Assembly: GCF_000425945.1 (NCBI RefSeq)
Contig: NZ_AUEK01000006.1
Span: 434,001 to 498,000 of the forward strand
Direction of reading: 5' to 3'
From: Candidatus Solirubrobacter pratensis
GTDB lineage: Bacteria; Actinomycetota; Thermoleophilia; Solirubrobacterales; Solirubrobacteraceae
Length of the DNA stretch: 64,000 nt
Position numbers and translations under genes: made by a program. Below the pieces are notes generated by a model. That model saw only the letters and a program-made list of their open reading frames with translations, was not told where the DNA came from and did not search any database. The stretch's first letter is position 1; each line of letters opens with the position of its first letter. Below, piece by piece: positions 8,182-16,113 of this stretch.

Positions 8182-8960
8182 CAGGCCGCGAGCACCTGCT
8201 CGCGTGGGACCGCGGCCGTCGCCGCGCGCCGCAGCGCGGCCTCCGGCAGTGCGGCGTCGCTCGCGAGCAGCACGACATTGCCGGGCGCGCGGGCGCGCAG
8301 GACGCCCGGCGGCGCGATCCAGAGCACGTTCGCGAACGTCGCGCGCAGGTCCGCCGCGTGCGCGCGCGCCTCGTCCAGCGGCGGCACGTCGATCACGTTG
8401 AGCACGTAGACGCCGGCGGGCTTGAGGACGCGGCAGACCTCCGCGGCGAAGGCAGCGCCGGAGAGTTGCGCGGGCACGTGCGGGCCGTCGAACGCGTCGC
8501 CGATCACGAGGTCCGCGCAGCGATCCGGCTCGACGCGCAGCAGGTCGGCGGCGTCACCGACCTTCACGCGCAGCTTCGGCGTGGTCCGCAGCATCAGGTG
8601 CTCGCGGGCGAGCTTGACGACGCCCGCGTCGAGCTCGAAGACCTCCGAGCGCGAGGCCGGGCGCGTGGCGGCGAGGTAGCGCGGGAGCGCGAACGCGCCG
8701 CCGCCGAGGTGCAGCGCGTCGATCCCCGCTCCCGGCGGCCGGAAGACGTCGATCAGGTCGGCGATCCGGCGCATGTACGCGAACGTCAGCCGCCGCGGGT
8801 CGTTCAGGTCCACCTGCCCCGCCTCGCGCCCGTCGAGCAGGAGCGTCCTGGTGGAGGGACGGAACCGGTCGGCGACGATCTCGGCCAGCGCGAGGTCGGT
8901 CCTCTGCACGACCGGCGCGGGACGCGGCCGCGCGCGGCGCTCACGGCCGCGGCGGTTCAC
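8181..8960 (-). CDS. Spermidine-synthase-like protein (class I Rossmann fold)
   Basis: This 259-residue protein has the spermidine synthase/methyltransferase fold. LHLGGGAFALPRYL stands in for the usual glycine-rich G-G-G-D/E motif. VFELDAGVVKLAREHL is the acidic nucleoside-binding strand, and LVIGDAFDG is the post-motif. The N-terminal tetramerisation strand is short. Many actinobacterial members are fused to or sit next to membrane transporters and have no proven polyamine activity, so aminopropyltransferase function is uncertain. I chose the GTG at 8960 because an AGGGGG ribosome-binding site lies 5-10 bases upstream. The gene is coupled to the MFS transporter by a TGATG overlap. Confidence 0.8.
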   Translation of the reverse strand: MNRRGRERRARPRPAPVVQRTDLALAEIVADRFRPSTRTLLLDGREAGQVDLNDPRRLTFAYMRRIADLIDVFRPPGAGIDALHLGGGAFALPRYLAATRPASRSEVFELDAGVVKLAREHLMLRTTPKLRVKVGDAADLLRVEPDRCADLVIGDAFDGPHVPAQLSGAAFAAEVCRVLKPAGVYVLNVIDVPPLDEARAHAADLRATFANVLWIAPPGVLRARAPGNVVLLASDAALPEAALRRAATAAVPREQVLAA

Positions 8961-8974
8961 ACGTCCCCCTGGAC

Positions 8975-9080
8975 GAGCACTCCCAGGTGAAGCGAGCCGA
9001 GAGGGCGGGGTTGAGCCTGGGCGCGCGGGAGTTTCGCCCTCTGGGCGAACACTCCCCGGTGAAGCGAGCCCGCAGGGCGA
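8975..9080. repeat. Two copies of a 35-base imperfect intergenic repeat
   Basis: Bases 8975-9009 and about 9046-9080 are near-identical direct repeats sharing CACTCCC-GGTGAAGCGAGCC and a following AGGGCG. They occupy most of the 124-base gap between NAD kinase and the spermidine-synthase-like gene. The hairpin at 9028-9055 overlaps the second copy. No conserved protein is encoded here. Confidence 0.55.
9028..9055 (-). terminator. Hairpin downstream of NAD kinase
   Basis: GGAGT-TTCGCCC (9028-9039) pairs with GGGCGAA (9043-9049) and ACTCC (9051-9055), with a 3-base loop and one bulged base. It lies about 30 bases beyond the NAD kinase stop on the minus strand and could end that transcript. Confidence 0.5.
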
Positions 9081-9084
9081 GTCT

Positions 9085-9963
9085 TCACACGGCCTCCGGA
9101 TGCGCCCGCGGCGCGAGCTCGGACGAGTCGGCGATCTGGAGCTTGCGGCGCGCGCGCTCGTAGAAGCCCTCGGGATGCAGGCGCATCACCTGGGCGGGCC
9201 GCTCGCCGACGCAGAACTGCACGCAGTCGCCGACGCTCAACTCGGCCGAGCGCTGGCCGTCGACCTCCAGCAGCACCGGCGCGGAGCGCTCGAGCACGTG
9301 CACGCGCAGCGTCTCGTCGGGATGCAGGAAGACGGCGCGGTCGAAGGCGGCGTGCGGCGCCACCGGCGTGACGAGCAGGCCGCTGTGGCGCGGCGACACG
9401 ATCGGACCGCCGGCGGAGAACGAGTAGCCCGTCGAGCCGGTCGGCGTGGCGATCACGAGCGCGTCGGCGGTGTAGCGCCCGAAGACCTCCCCCTCGACTT
9501 CGACCGCGAGCGCGGCCGGGCCATGGCCGGCGACGCGGGTGAGCGCCGCGTCGTTGAACGCGACGCGGTCCTCCACATCGCCCGTGACGCGCATCGTGGC
9601 GCGATCCTCGAGCCGGAAGTCGCCGCGGTCGATCGCGTCCAGGCTGGCGGCGAGGTCGTCGTACTGCACCTCGGCGAGGAACGCGAGCCGGCCGAGGTTG
9701 ACGCCCAGCACCGGCACGCCATACGGATGCGCGAGCTTGAGCCCGCGCAGGATCGTGCCGTCGCCGCCCGCGGCGATCACCAGCCACGTGCCCTCGGCGA
9801 GCGCGTCGTCGGGCACGGTCACGATGTGGCGCGGCAGCAGCTCGCGCGCCTCCTCCATCCCGCGCACCGCCTTGCCGTGGCCGGTGGCCCACTCGCAGAT
9901 GAGGGCGACCAGGTCCTGGCTGTCGCGGCGCGGGTGCACCAGGAGGCCGATCGAGTCGCCCAT
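9085..9963 (-). CDS. nadK: NAD kinase
   Basis: This 292-residue protein is a full-length NAD kinase, which phosphorylates NAD to make NADP in the cytoplasm. The GGDGT nucleotide motif is at residues 66-70, followed by VLGVNLGRLAFL. The NDA segment (AFNDAALTR) and the glycine-rich TPTGSTGYSFSAGGP loop bind NAD. The start is the ATG at 9963, which overlaps the stop of the cupin gene as TGATG; a longer upstream reading would run back into that gene. It is the last of a tightly coupled set (DUF5808 protein, cupin, NAD kinase). A hairpin follows. Confidence 0.95.
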   Translation of the reverse strand: MGDSIGLLVHPRRDSQDLVALICEWATGHGKAVRGMEEARELLPRHIVTVPDDALAEGTWLVIAAGGDGTILRGLKLAHPYGVPVLGVNLGRLAFLAEVQYDDLAASLDAIDRGDFRLEDRATMRVTGDVEDRVAFNDAALTRVAGHGPAALAVEVEGEVFGRYTADALVIATPTGSTGYSFSAGGPIVSPRHSGLLVTPVAPHAAFDRAVFLHPDETLRVHVLERSAPVLLEVDGQRSAELSVGDCVQFCVGERPAQVMRLHPEGFYERARRKLQIADSSELAPRAHPEAV

Positions 9964-10319
9964 CAGGGGTCGCGGTTCACCGTGTCCGGCGAGAAGGCGG
10001 GCAGGCAGACGGCGACGTACTCGGCACCCTCCGGGGTCGAGTAGCGCACCCACTCGCCCGCGCGGGTCAGGACGGCCTGGCCCGCGCCGACCTCGAGCGT
10101 ACCGCCGTCGTACTCGACGTGCAGCGCGCCGCCGATCACCAGCGTGTACTCGTCGAACTCAGGCCGCTGCCCCGGTTCGAGCCAGCCGGCCGGCGAGCGC
10201 ATGTGCGCGATGCTCAGCCGCTCCTCGCCCGTGTTCACCCGTCCGACGTGCTCGTCGATCAGCTTCGGCTTGGTCCCCGCCGCCTCGACGCGCGAGGGCT
10301 TCGCGATCAGCTCCGGCAT
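9963..10319 (-). CDS. Cupin-domain protein
   Basis: This 118-residue protein has a single cupin beta-barrel with PGQRPEFDEYTLVIGGALHVEYDGG and VGAGQAVLTRAGEW. The usual metal-binding histidines of the first cupin motif are mostly absent, so it may bind a small ligand without metal or be non-catalytic. Both ends overlap neighbours as TGATG, placing it firmly in the DUF5808-cupin-nadK operon. The specific role is unknown; sugar, ethanolamine-type or nucleotide ligands are all possible for such small cupins. Confidence 0.8.
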   Translation of the reverse strand: MPELIAKPSRVEAAGTKPKLIDEHVGRVNTGEERLSIAHMRSPAGWLEPGQRPEFDEYTLVIGGALHVEYDGGTLEVGAGQAVLTRAGEWVRYSTPEGAEYVAVCLPAFSPDTVNRDP

Positions 10320-10624
10320 CAGCGCCCCAGCCTCTTGCGCGCGAGCGTGGCGACCCGCCCGAAGTTGAGCGTCCAGCCGACGCCGAACACATGCGGGACG
10401 ATCAGCCCGCCCTTCGGATTCCAGAGCCGCTCGCGCGCCCGCTTCGCGGTCGGCGGGCGCAGGTCGTACGGGAACGGGCCGAGCCGGCCGTGCCAGTGGC
10501 GCTTGCGCGGCGGCATGCGGAGCTCCTTGACGACGGCGGCGCCCAGCAGTGCCGCGCCGGCGAGGGCGACGAGCGGCCGGACGTGGCCGTGGCCGTGGGC
10601 CGGTGACTCTGGTTCGGCGGCCAT
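10319..10624 (-). CDS. DUF5808-type membrane-associated protein
   Basis: This 101-residue protein has one hydrophobic segment (about residues 18-35). A C-terminal motif, RLWNPKGGLIVPHVFGVGW, followed by TLNFGR, resembles the DUF5808 signature (a VPKR-x-GWTLNFG-like pattern). The function of this domain is not known. The stop overlaps the cupin start (TGATG), so expression is coupled to the cupin and NAD kinase. The upstream glycosyltransferase stop is 24 bases away, so this gene could also be read from that transcript. Confidence 0.7.
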   Translation of the reverse strand: MAAEPESPAHGHGHVRPLVALAGAALLGAAVVKELRMPPRKRHWHGRLGPFPYDLRPPTAKRARERLWNPKGGLIVPHVFGVGWTLNFGRVATLARKRLGR

Positions 10625-10648
10625 GCCCAGAGCTTGGCAGATCGGCTG

Positions 10649-11409
<761 letters not shown>

Positions 11410-11413
<4 letters not shown>

Positions 11414-11448
11414 GTCGTGGCACGGACGGTCGAGGCGGCGGCTCGCAT
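11410..11448 (-). CDS. 12-codon upstream reading frame (possible leader peptide)
   Basis: An ATG at 11448 opens a 12-codon frame reading MRAAASTVRATT. Its TGA overlaps the GTG of the GT2 gene as GTGA. The ATG is 8 bases after a TAGGAT hexamer (11462-11457), the same spacing and sequence seen before the epimerase at 12415. A leaderless peptide that delivers ribosomes to the GT gene is a reasonable reading; it could also be chance. Confidence 0.35.
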
Positions 11449-11456
11449 GGCGCGCA

Positions 11457-11462
11457 ATCCTA
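11457..11462 (-). promoter_or_regulatory. Candidate -10 element TAGGAT for 11448/11413
   Basis: TAGGAT on the minus strand, in the context CCTAGGATTGCGCGC followed by an ATG. The same 15-base context recurs before the epimerase start at 12415, which argues that it is functional. Confidence 0.45.
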
Positions 11463-11479
11463 GGCGGATGGCCAGCGGG

Positions 11480-12415
11480 CTAGCTCGCCGGTGCCGGCGC
11501 GCGCTCGTTCGCGAGGGTCCACTCGAGCGTCCTGGCGAGTCCGTCGTCGACGGCAGTCCGCGCGCGCCAGCCGAACCGCTCGCCCGCCGCGCTCGGATCC
11601 AGGCACGAGCGGCGGATCTCGCCGGCGCGGGCGGGGAGCGTCTCCGTCCGCACGCCAAGCGCCGAGGCCAGCTCCAGAAGCGTCGTCTCGCGCCCCGTGG
11701 AGACGTTCAGCTCACCCTCGACGGTGCTCGCCCCAGCGGTCATGAACGCCTCGACGACGTCGCCGACGTAGATGAAGTCGCGCGTCTGCCCGCCGTCGCC
11801 GAACAGGCGCGCGCGCCGGCCCTTGGCGGCGGCGCCGCAGAAGATCGCGACGACGCCCGCCTCGCCGTGCGGATCCTGGCGGGGCCCGTACACGTTGGCC
11901 ATCCGCAGTGACAGCGTCGAGACCCCATGCAGCCGGCTGAACAGCCGCAGATAGGACTCCGCGGCGGCCTTGCTCGTCCCGTATGGCGACAACGGCGCCA
12001 CGGGCTCGCCCTCGGTCGTCGGGATCCGCGCGGGGTCGCCGTAGACGCCGGCGGTCGATGCCAGCAGCACGCGCTCCACGCCGGCGTCCCGCGCCGCCTC
12101 GAGCACGGCGGCCGTGCCGCCGATGTTGACGTACGCGTCGGCCGCCGGGTCCTCCACCGATCGCCGCACATCGATCTGCGCGGCCAGGTGGAACACCACC
12201 TGCGGCCGCGCGGCGCGGAACGCGTCGAGCATCGTCGCGATCTCGGTCACGTCCGCGCGCACGACGGACGCGCCGCGCGCACGCGCGTCCGCGAGATTGT
12301 GGCCGTTCCCCCGCTGCAGATGGTCGACGACCGTCACCTGATCGCCCCGCGCGATGAGCGCGTCGACCAGGTGGGAGCCGATGAATCCGGCTCCGCCGGT
12401 CACGAGCGATCGCAT
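11480..12415 (-). CDS. NAD-dependent sugar epimerase/dehydratase, GalE-like
   Basis: This 311-residue extended SDR has the NAD-binding TGGAGFIGSHLVDALI, FHLAAQIDVRRSVEDP, STAGVYGDP, and the catalytic YGTSK. Enzymes of this type epimerise or dehydrate UDP- or GDP-sugars. I chose the ATG at 12415 because a TAGGAT hexamer ends exactly 8 bases upstream; a TTG at 12424 would lie inside that hexamer. The gene directly follows ctaA, although the functions are unrelated, and the same pair is repeated in decayed form upstream. The sugar substrate is unknown. Confidence 0.9.
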   Translation of the reverse strand: MRSLVTGGAGFIGSHLVDALIARGDQVTVVDHLQRGNGHNLADARARGASVVRADVTEIATMLDAFRAARPQVVFHLAAQIDVRRSVEDPAADAYVNIGGTAAVLEAARDAGVERVLLASTAGVYGDPARIPTTEGEPVAPLSPYGTSKAAAESYLRLFSRLHGVSTLSLRMANVYGPRQDPHGEAGVVAIFCGAAAKGRRARLFGDGGQTRDFIYVGDVVEAFMTAGASTVEGELNVSTGRETTLLELASALGVRTETLPARAGEIRRSCLDPSAAGERFGWRARTAVDDGLARTLEWTLANERAPAPAS

Positions 12416-12423
12416 TGCGCGCA

Positions 12424-12429
12424 ATCCTA
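12424..12429 (-). promoter_or_regulatory. Candidate -10 element TAGGAT overlapping the ctaA stop
   Basis: The TAG stop of ctaA (12429-12427) is also the first half of TAGGAT. Eight bases separate it from the epimerase ATG, so transcription would begin at or next to the start codon. Confidence 0.5.
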
Positions 12430-13386
12430 GGGCGAGCGGATCAGCTCACCGGCAGCCGGCGCGGGTGCGCCGGCGCGCCGAGGTGCAAGCCGGCCCGCCG
12501 CGGCCGTCGCCCACAGCAGCGAGATCCACGTCGTCGCTGCCAGCACCACGTGGAACCAGACGATCTCGCCGGGCAGCTTGAGCGCGTACTGCGTCGCGCC
12601 GACGAACCCCTGGCACGCGAGCAGGACGCACACCGCCGTCAGCGCGTTGCGGGTCTGGTCGTCGGCACGGCGCGCCCGCGCGAGGAACCACACGCCGACC
12701 GCCGACAGCCCAAGCAAGGTCGCCAGCGCGCCGTGCTGGTGGATCGCCCAGTCGAGCGTGTCCGCACCGCGCCAGCGCAGGCGCGGGACGATGTCGCCGG
12801 TGCCTTCGCCGCCCGCATGCGGACCCGCGGCGGTCGCGATCGTCCCGAGCGCCAGCGTGATCGCACCCGGCACAAGGAGCGCGCGAACGGCCCAGGTCGT
12901 CACCCGGTCGCTGGCAAGCCGCCGCTCGCCCGGCTCGAACGTCGCCCGCCACGCGAGCGCGACCGCCGCGACCAGCAGGGCCATCGACAGCAGGAAGTGC
13001 CCGATCACCCATCCCGGCGCGAGGCCGTAGAGGACCGTGAGGCCGCCCATCACGGCCTGGCCGACCACGCCGAGCGGTAGCGCGAGCGCGATCAGCGCGA
13101 GATCGCGCCGGAACGGGCGCCGGCGCCAGGCCAGGATCGCCGCGGCCACGCACGGGATCGCGACCACGCTGGTCATCACGCGGTTGGAGAACTCGATGAT
13201 CCCGTGCAGCCGCAGCTCCGGCGTCAGCCGCGTGCCCTCGCAGCGCGGCCACTCAGGACAGCCGAGACCGGAGCCGGTGAGCCGCACGGCGGCGCCGGTG
13301 AACACGATCAGCGTGCAGACCGCGAGCGCCGCGTAGGCCACGTACCGGTACTCGCGCGGAGTGAACGTGCGGCTCAGCCGGCGCAT
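12427..13386 (-). CDS. ctaA: Heme A synthase (COX15/CtaA)
   Basis: This 319-residue membrane protein has about eight hydrophobic segments and four conserved histidines as heme ligands, for example LHGIIEFSNR, GWVIGHFLLS, WAIHQHGAL and VWFHVVLAA. The first loop has GLGCPEWPRCEG, a cysteine pair typical of CtaA. The enzyme converts heme O to heme A for aa3-type cytochrome oxidase at the membrane. A GGAGG ribosome-binding site lies 5 bases before the ATG. The gene is intact, while a second copy upstream survives only as an N-terminal scrap (14434-14523). Confidence 0.94.
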   Translation of the reverse strand: MRRLSRTFTPREYRYVAYAALAVCTLIVFTGAAVRLTGSGLGCPEWPRCEGTRLTPELRLHGIIEFSNRVMTSVVAIPCVAAAILAWRRRPFRRDLALIALALPLGVVGQAVMGGLTVLYGLAPGWVIGHFLLSMALLVAAVALAWRATFEPGERRLASDRVTTWAVRALLVPGAITLALGTIATAAGPHAGGEGTGDIVPRLRWRGADTLDWAIHQHGALATLLGLSAVGVWFLARARRADDQTRNALTAVCVLLACQGFVGATQYALKLPGEIVWFHVVLAATTWISLLWATAAAGRLAPRRAGAPAPAAGELIRSP

Positions 13387-13424
13387 GCGGCCTCCATTGT
13401 GGCAACCGTCCGTGGGAGCGTGGG

Positions 13425-14330
13425 TCAGCTCGCCGCGCCGGCGCCCGCGCGCACCGTCTCGAGCGTCCGCTCCAGGCCGCCCGGCAGCGGCGCCGAGCCG
13501 CTCGGCGGCCGCGCCCGGATCGAGGCACGAGCGCCGGATCTCCCCGCGCCGGGACCCTTGACCGTCTTGAGGCCGAGCGCACCCGCGAGGTCGTTGAGGC
13601 TGCTCTCGGTCCCGGTGGAGACGTTGAGGCTGCCGTTGACGTCCGAGCGCTCGGCGGCGGCGAACGCGGCCACCACATCGCTGACGAGGATGAAGTCGCG
13701 CGTCTGGTGGCCGTCGCCGTAGATCGTCGCTGGCCGCCCTTCGGCCGCCGCGCCGCAGAAGATCGCCACCACGCCGGCCTTACCGTGCGGGCTCTGTGCG
13801 GGCCGTCCACGTTCGCCATCCGCAGCGACAGCGTGGAAAGCCCATAGAGGCGCTGGAACAGGTCCAGGTAGGTCTCGGCCGCTGCCTTGCCGGCGCCGTA
13901 CGGCCACAGCGGCGCCACGGGTGCGGTCTCGGTGGTGGGCAGCCCGGCGGGGTCGCCGTACACGCTGGCCGTCGAGGCCAGCACCACGCGCCCCACCACC
14001 GCGTCGCGCGCCGCCTCGAGCACCGACGCGGTGCCGCCGATGTTCACGTTCGCGTCGCCGGGCGGGTCCTCGACCGAGCGGCGCACGTCGATCTGCGCCG
14101 CCAGGTGGTACACGGCCTCGGGGCGCACGTCGCGGAACGTGCGCGCAGCGCCGTCAGGTCGGTCACGTCGGCGCGCACGAGCCGCACGCCCTTCGCCTGC
14201 GTGCCGGCGAGGTTGTCCGCGTGGCCACATCGCGGGTGGTCGACGACCGTCACTTCGTCGCCTTGCGCCACCAGCGCGTCGAGCAGGTGCAACCCGATGA
14301 CCCGGCTCCTCCTGTGACAAAGTGCCCCAC
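13425..14330 (-). pseudogene. Decayed second copy of the GalE-like epimerase
   Basis: Read in three frames, this stretch follows the epimerase at 11480-12415 along nearly its full length. Recognisable blocks are VTVVDHPRCGHADNL, YHLAAQIDVRRSVEDP, VVLASTASVYGDP, YGAGKAAAETYL and QTRDFILVSDVV. The frame breaks near 14306 (one T missing after GGAGCCGGG), near 14140, near 13800, and again near 13555 and 13480. The catalytic motif also reads YGAGK instead of YGTSK. The gene cannot make a complete enzyme. With the ctaA scrap at 14434-14523 it forms a tandem, degenerate repeat of the intact ctaA-epimerase pair. Confidence 0.85.
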
Positions 14331-14433
14331 GGGATCGATCTAGGCGACGGAGCGCTGGGCACCGCCCGGCTCGTAGGCCTCCGCCACGATCTGGACGCCC
14401 CAGGGCGTCCGCGGCAGGTTCACGCGAACAGCG
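14331..14433 (-). other. Unassigned remnant between pseudo-epimerase and ctaA scrap
   Basis: One minus-strand frame reads VNLPRTPWGVQIVAEAYEPG and then GAQRSVA before a stop, which looks like the C-terminus of a real protein. I do not recognise it. It may be the tail of a gene lost when the second ctaA copy was deleted. Confidence 0.3.
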
Positions 14434-14523
14434 GGCCAGGCCGGTGCCGGTCAGCCGCACGGCAGCGCCGGTGAACACGATCAGCGTGTAGGCGGCGCGC
14501 GCGGCGTATGCGACATGGCGGTA
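14434..14523 (-). pseudogene. ctaA: N-terminal remnant of a second ctaA
   Basis: The minus strand reads YRHVAYAARAAYTLIVFTGA followed by AVRLTGTGLA. This matches residues about 14-42 of the intact CtaA. The start codon and everything after the first periplasmic loop are missing. It precedes the decayed epimerase in the same order as the intact pair, which supports a tandem duplication followed by deletion. Confidence 0.8.
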
Positions 14524-14632
14524 TTAGTGCGGTATGACCGTGGTCCGGCGAGTCATCCGGTGGTCATTGTGACCGGTGCCAATAGAAGAGCGCGATCCGC
14601 TCGGCAAGTTCATCGAAGTCGCCAGGCCACGC

Positions 14633-14638
14633 TAGCCT
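14633..14638 (+). promoter_or_regulatory. Candidate -10 element TAGCCT
   Basis: TAGCCT ends 7 bases before the ATG of the methyltransferase at 14646, with no ribosome-binding site between. This fits a leaderless transcript. No clear -35 element is visible. Confidence 0.45.
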
Positions 14639-14645
14639 GACGGCG

Positions 14646-15347
14646 ATGACGCGCGCGACGTGGCCGAAGCCCATGCCCGAGCTCACCCAAGAGCAGGGCG
14701 CGATCCGCGATGACTGGATGAAGTACTTCCACGAGATGCTCTCCGACACCTACGGCCCGCTCGCGCGCTTCAACCACCAGTATGCCGGACGCACGGCGCG
14801 GCGTTGCACCCGGACGCTCGAGATCGGCGCGGGGCTCGGCGAGCACCTGGACTACGAGGACGCCCGCGAGCAGGAGTACGTCGCGCTCGAACTGCGCCAG
14901 GAGATGGCGGACGTGATTTCGGAGCGCCATCCCGAGGTCAAGACGGTGATCGGGGACATCGAGCAGCGCCTCGAGTTCGAGGACGCTTCGTTCGATCGTG
15001 TGATCGCCATCCACGTCCTCGAGCATCTGCGCAACCTGCCGGCCGCGCTGGACGAGGTCCACCGGTTGCTCAAGCCCGGCGGGCACTTCTCGATCGTGAT
15101 CCCGTGCGAGGGCGGATTCAGCTACCGGATCGGTCGCAGGTTCACGTCCCAGCGCACGTTTGAGAAGCGTTACAAGACCGACTACGAGTGGTACATCAAG
15201 ACCGAGCACTTCAACATCCCGAGCGAGATCGTCGCCGAGCTCGACCAGCGTTTCGAGCGGGAGCACCGAGGGTTCTTCCCGTTGCGGATAGTCCCGACCG
15301 TCCACATGAACGTCTGCCTCGGGCTGACGTATCGCCGCCCGGCCTGA
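14646..15347 (+). CDS. SAM-dependent methyltransferase (class I, type 11-like)
   Basis: This 233-residue protein has motif I as LEIGAGLGEHLDYED. It then has VALELRQEM, DIEQRLEFEDASFDRVIAIH, the VLEHLRNLPAAL block and LLKPGGHFSIVIP, the usual Methyltransf_11 series. It probably methylates a sugar, lipid-linked intermediate or small molecule, because the downstream region is a glycan locus. The start is the ATG at 14646, 7 bases after a TAGCCT hexamer. It converges with the minus-strand operon, and both stop codons lie inside one hairpin (15338-15361). Confidence 0.85.
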   Translation: MTRATWPKPMPELTQEQGAIRDDWMKYFHEMLSDTYGPLARFNHQYAGRTARRCTRTLEIGAGLGEHLDYEDAREQEYVALELRQEMADVISERHPEVKTVIGDIEQRLEFEDASFDRVIAIHVLEHLRNLPAALDEVHRLLKPGGHFSIVIPCEGGFSYRIGRRFTSQRTFEKRYKTDYEWYIKTEHFNIPSEIVAELDQRFEREHRGFFPLRIVPTVHMNVCLGLTYRRPA

Positions 15348-15361
15348 CGGCTCAGGCCGGG
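15338..15361. terminator. Bidirectional hairpin holding both convergent stop codons
   Basis: CCCGGCCTGA (15338-15347) pairs perfectly with TCAGGCCGGG (15352-15361) around a 4-base loop. The plus-strand TGA and the minus-strand stop are both within the stem. It probably ends transcription from both sides. Confidence 0.6.
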
Positions 15362-16113
15362 TTGCGGAGCACGGCGAGCAGGTTGAGCCCGATCGGCATC
15401 GGCACGCGCGACTCGATCGCACGCCCGAGCGGAACGCCGGTGCGATCCCAGAGCGAAAGCCCTTGGCCGATCGTCGTCTCGACCTTCGAGCGCGAGAACA
15501 CGAACCAGGCTGGGATCGCCAAGATGTTGGCGTAGCGCAGCTCCTGCACCTCGAGCCCGGCTTCGCGCGCCACGCCGCGCACGCGCCACTTCGAGTAGCG
15601 CCGGAAGTGCCCGACCTTTCGATCCCACACGCCATAGAGCCCGTTGAGCGCGGGTACATACAGGACGATCGTTCCTCCCGGGCGGACGACCCGTCGCAGA
15701 GAAGCCAGCGCCCCCGCATCGTCCTCGATGTGCTCGAGCACGTTCACCATCAGGGCCGAGTCGAAGCGCTCGGTTGGATCTGGCTCCCGAATGTCAAGGC
15801 GCGCGACGCGGACGTTTGGGGAGGCGTCGAAGCGACGATGCAAGGCCGCCAGACACTCATCCGATATGTCCGTCGCCAGCACGTCGCGCCCCTCCGAATA
15901 TCGCATCGTGATCGCGCCGAACCCGGCGCCGACCTCGAGCACGCGTGCGCCGAGCGCCGGCCGGCAAAGATCGGCGATCCACGTCAGGTAGTTCGGCGAA
16001 GCCTCGTCGGCGATGTCGAGGGCGCGATCGTGCTCTCCCTCGACCTCCGTGACCGCGTGCGGATGCACATAACGCGCCGCGGGTGGAGCATTGAAGCGGC
16101 GCGTCGCCGTCAC
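15352..16113 (-). CDS. SAM-dependent methyltransferase, last gene of the heptose operon
   Basis: This 253-residue class I methyltransferase has motif I as VLEVGAGFGAITMRY, then LATDISDECL, RFDSALMVNVLEHIEDD and VVRPGGTIVLYVPAL. C-terminal to this, GVWDRKVGHFRRYSK is common in methyltransferases of polysaccharide loci. The GTG at 16113 overlaps the transaldolase stop (GTGA), so it is the last gene of the nine-gene operon that starts at 22645. A likely role is O-methylation of a heptose or of the growing glycan. The acceptor is not determined by the sequence. Confidence 0.87.
   Translation of the reverse strand: MTATRRFNAPPAARYVHPHAVTEVEGEHDRALDIADEASPNYLTWIADLCRPALGARVLEVGAGFGAITMRYSEGRDVLATDISDECLAALHRRFDASPNVRVARLDIREPDPTERFDSALMVNVLEHIEDDAGALASLRRVVRPGGTIVLYVPALNGLYGVWDRKVGHFRRYSKWRVRGVAREAGLEVQELRYANILAIPAWFVFSRSKVETTIGQGLSLWDRTGVPLGRAIESRVPMPIGLNLLAVLRNPA

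Noticed and set aside
6442-8409. A 655-codon open frame antisense to the MFS transporter
   Set aside because: The opposite strand has clear DHA2 motifs and membrane helices; this frame has none.
12416-12424. TTG start at 12424 for the epimerase
   Set aside because: It lies inside the candidate -10 hexamer, and the ATG at 12415 starts directly at the NAD-binding strand.
13425-14330. A second working epimerase
   Set aside because: The homology crosses three frames with several breaks and an altered catalytic motif, so it is listed as a pseudogene.
14564-14632. Minus-strand segment reading PGDFDELAERIALFYWHR
   Set aside because: It resembles the C-terminus of a GT4 enzyme, but only about 20 residues remain and it overlaps the promoter of the methyltransferase; too short to call.
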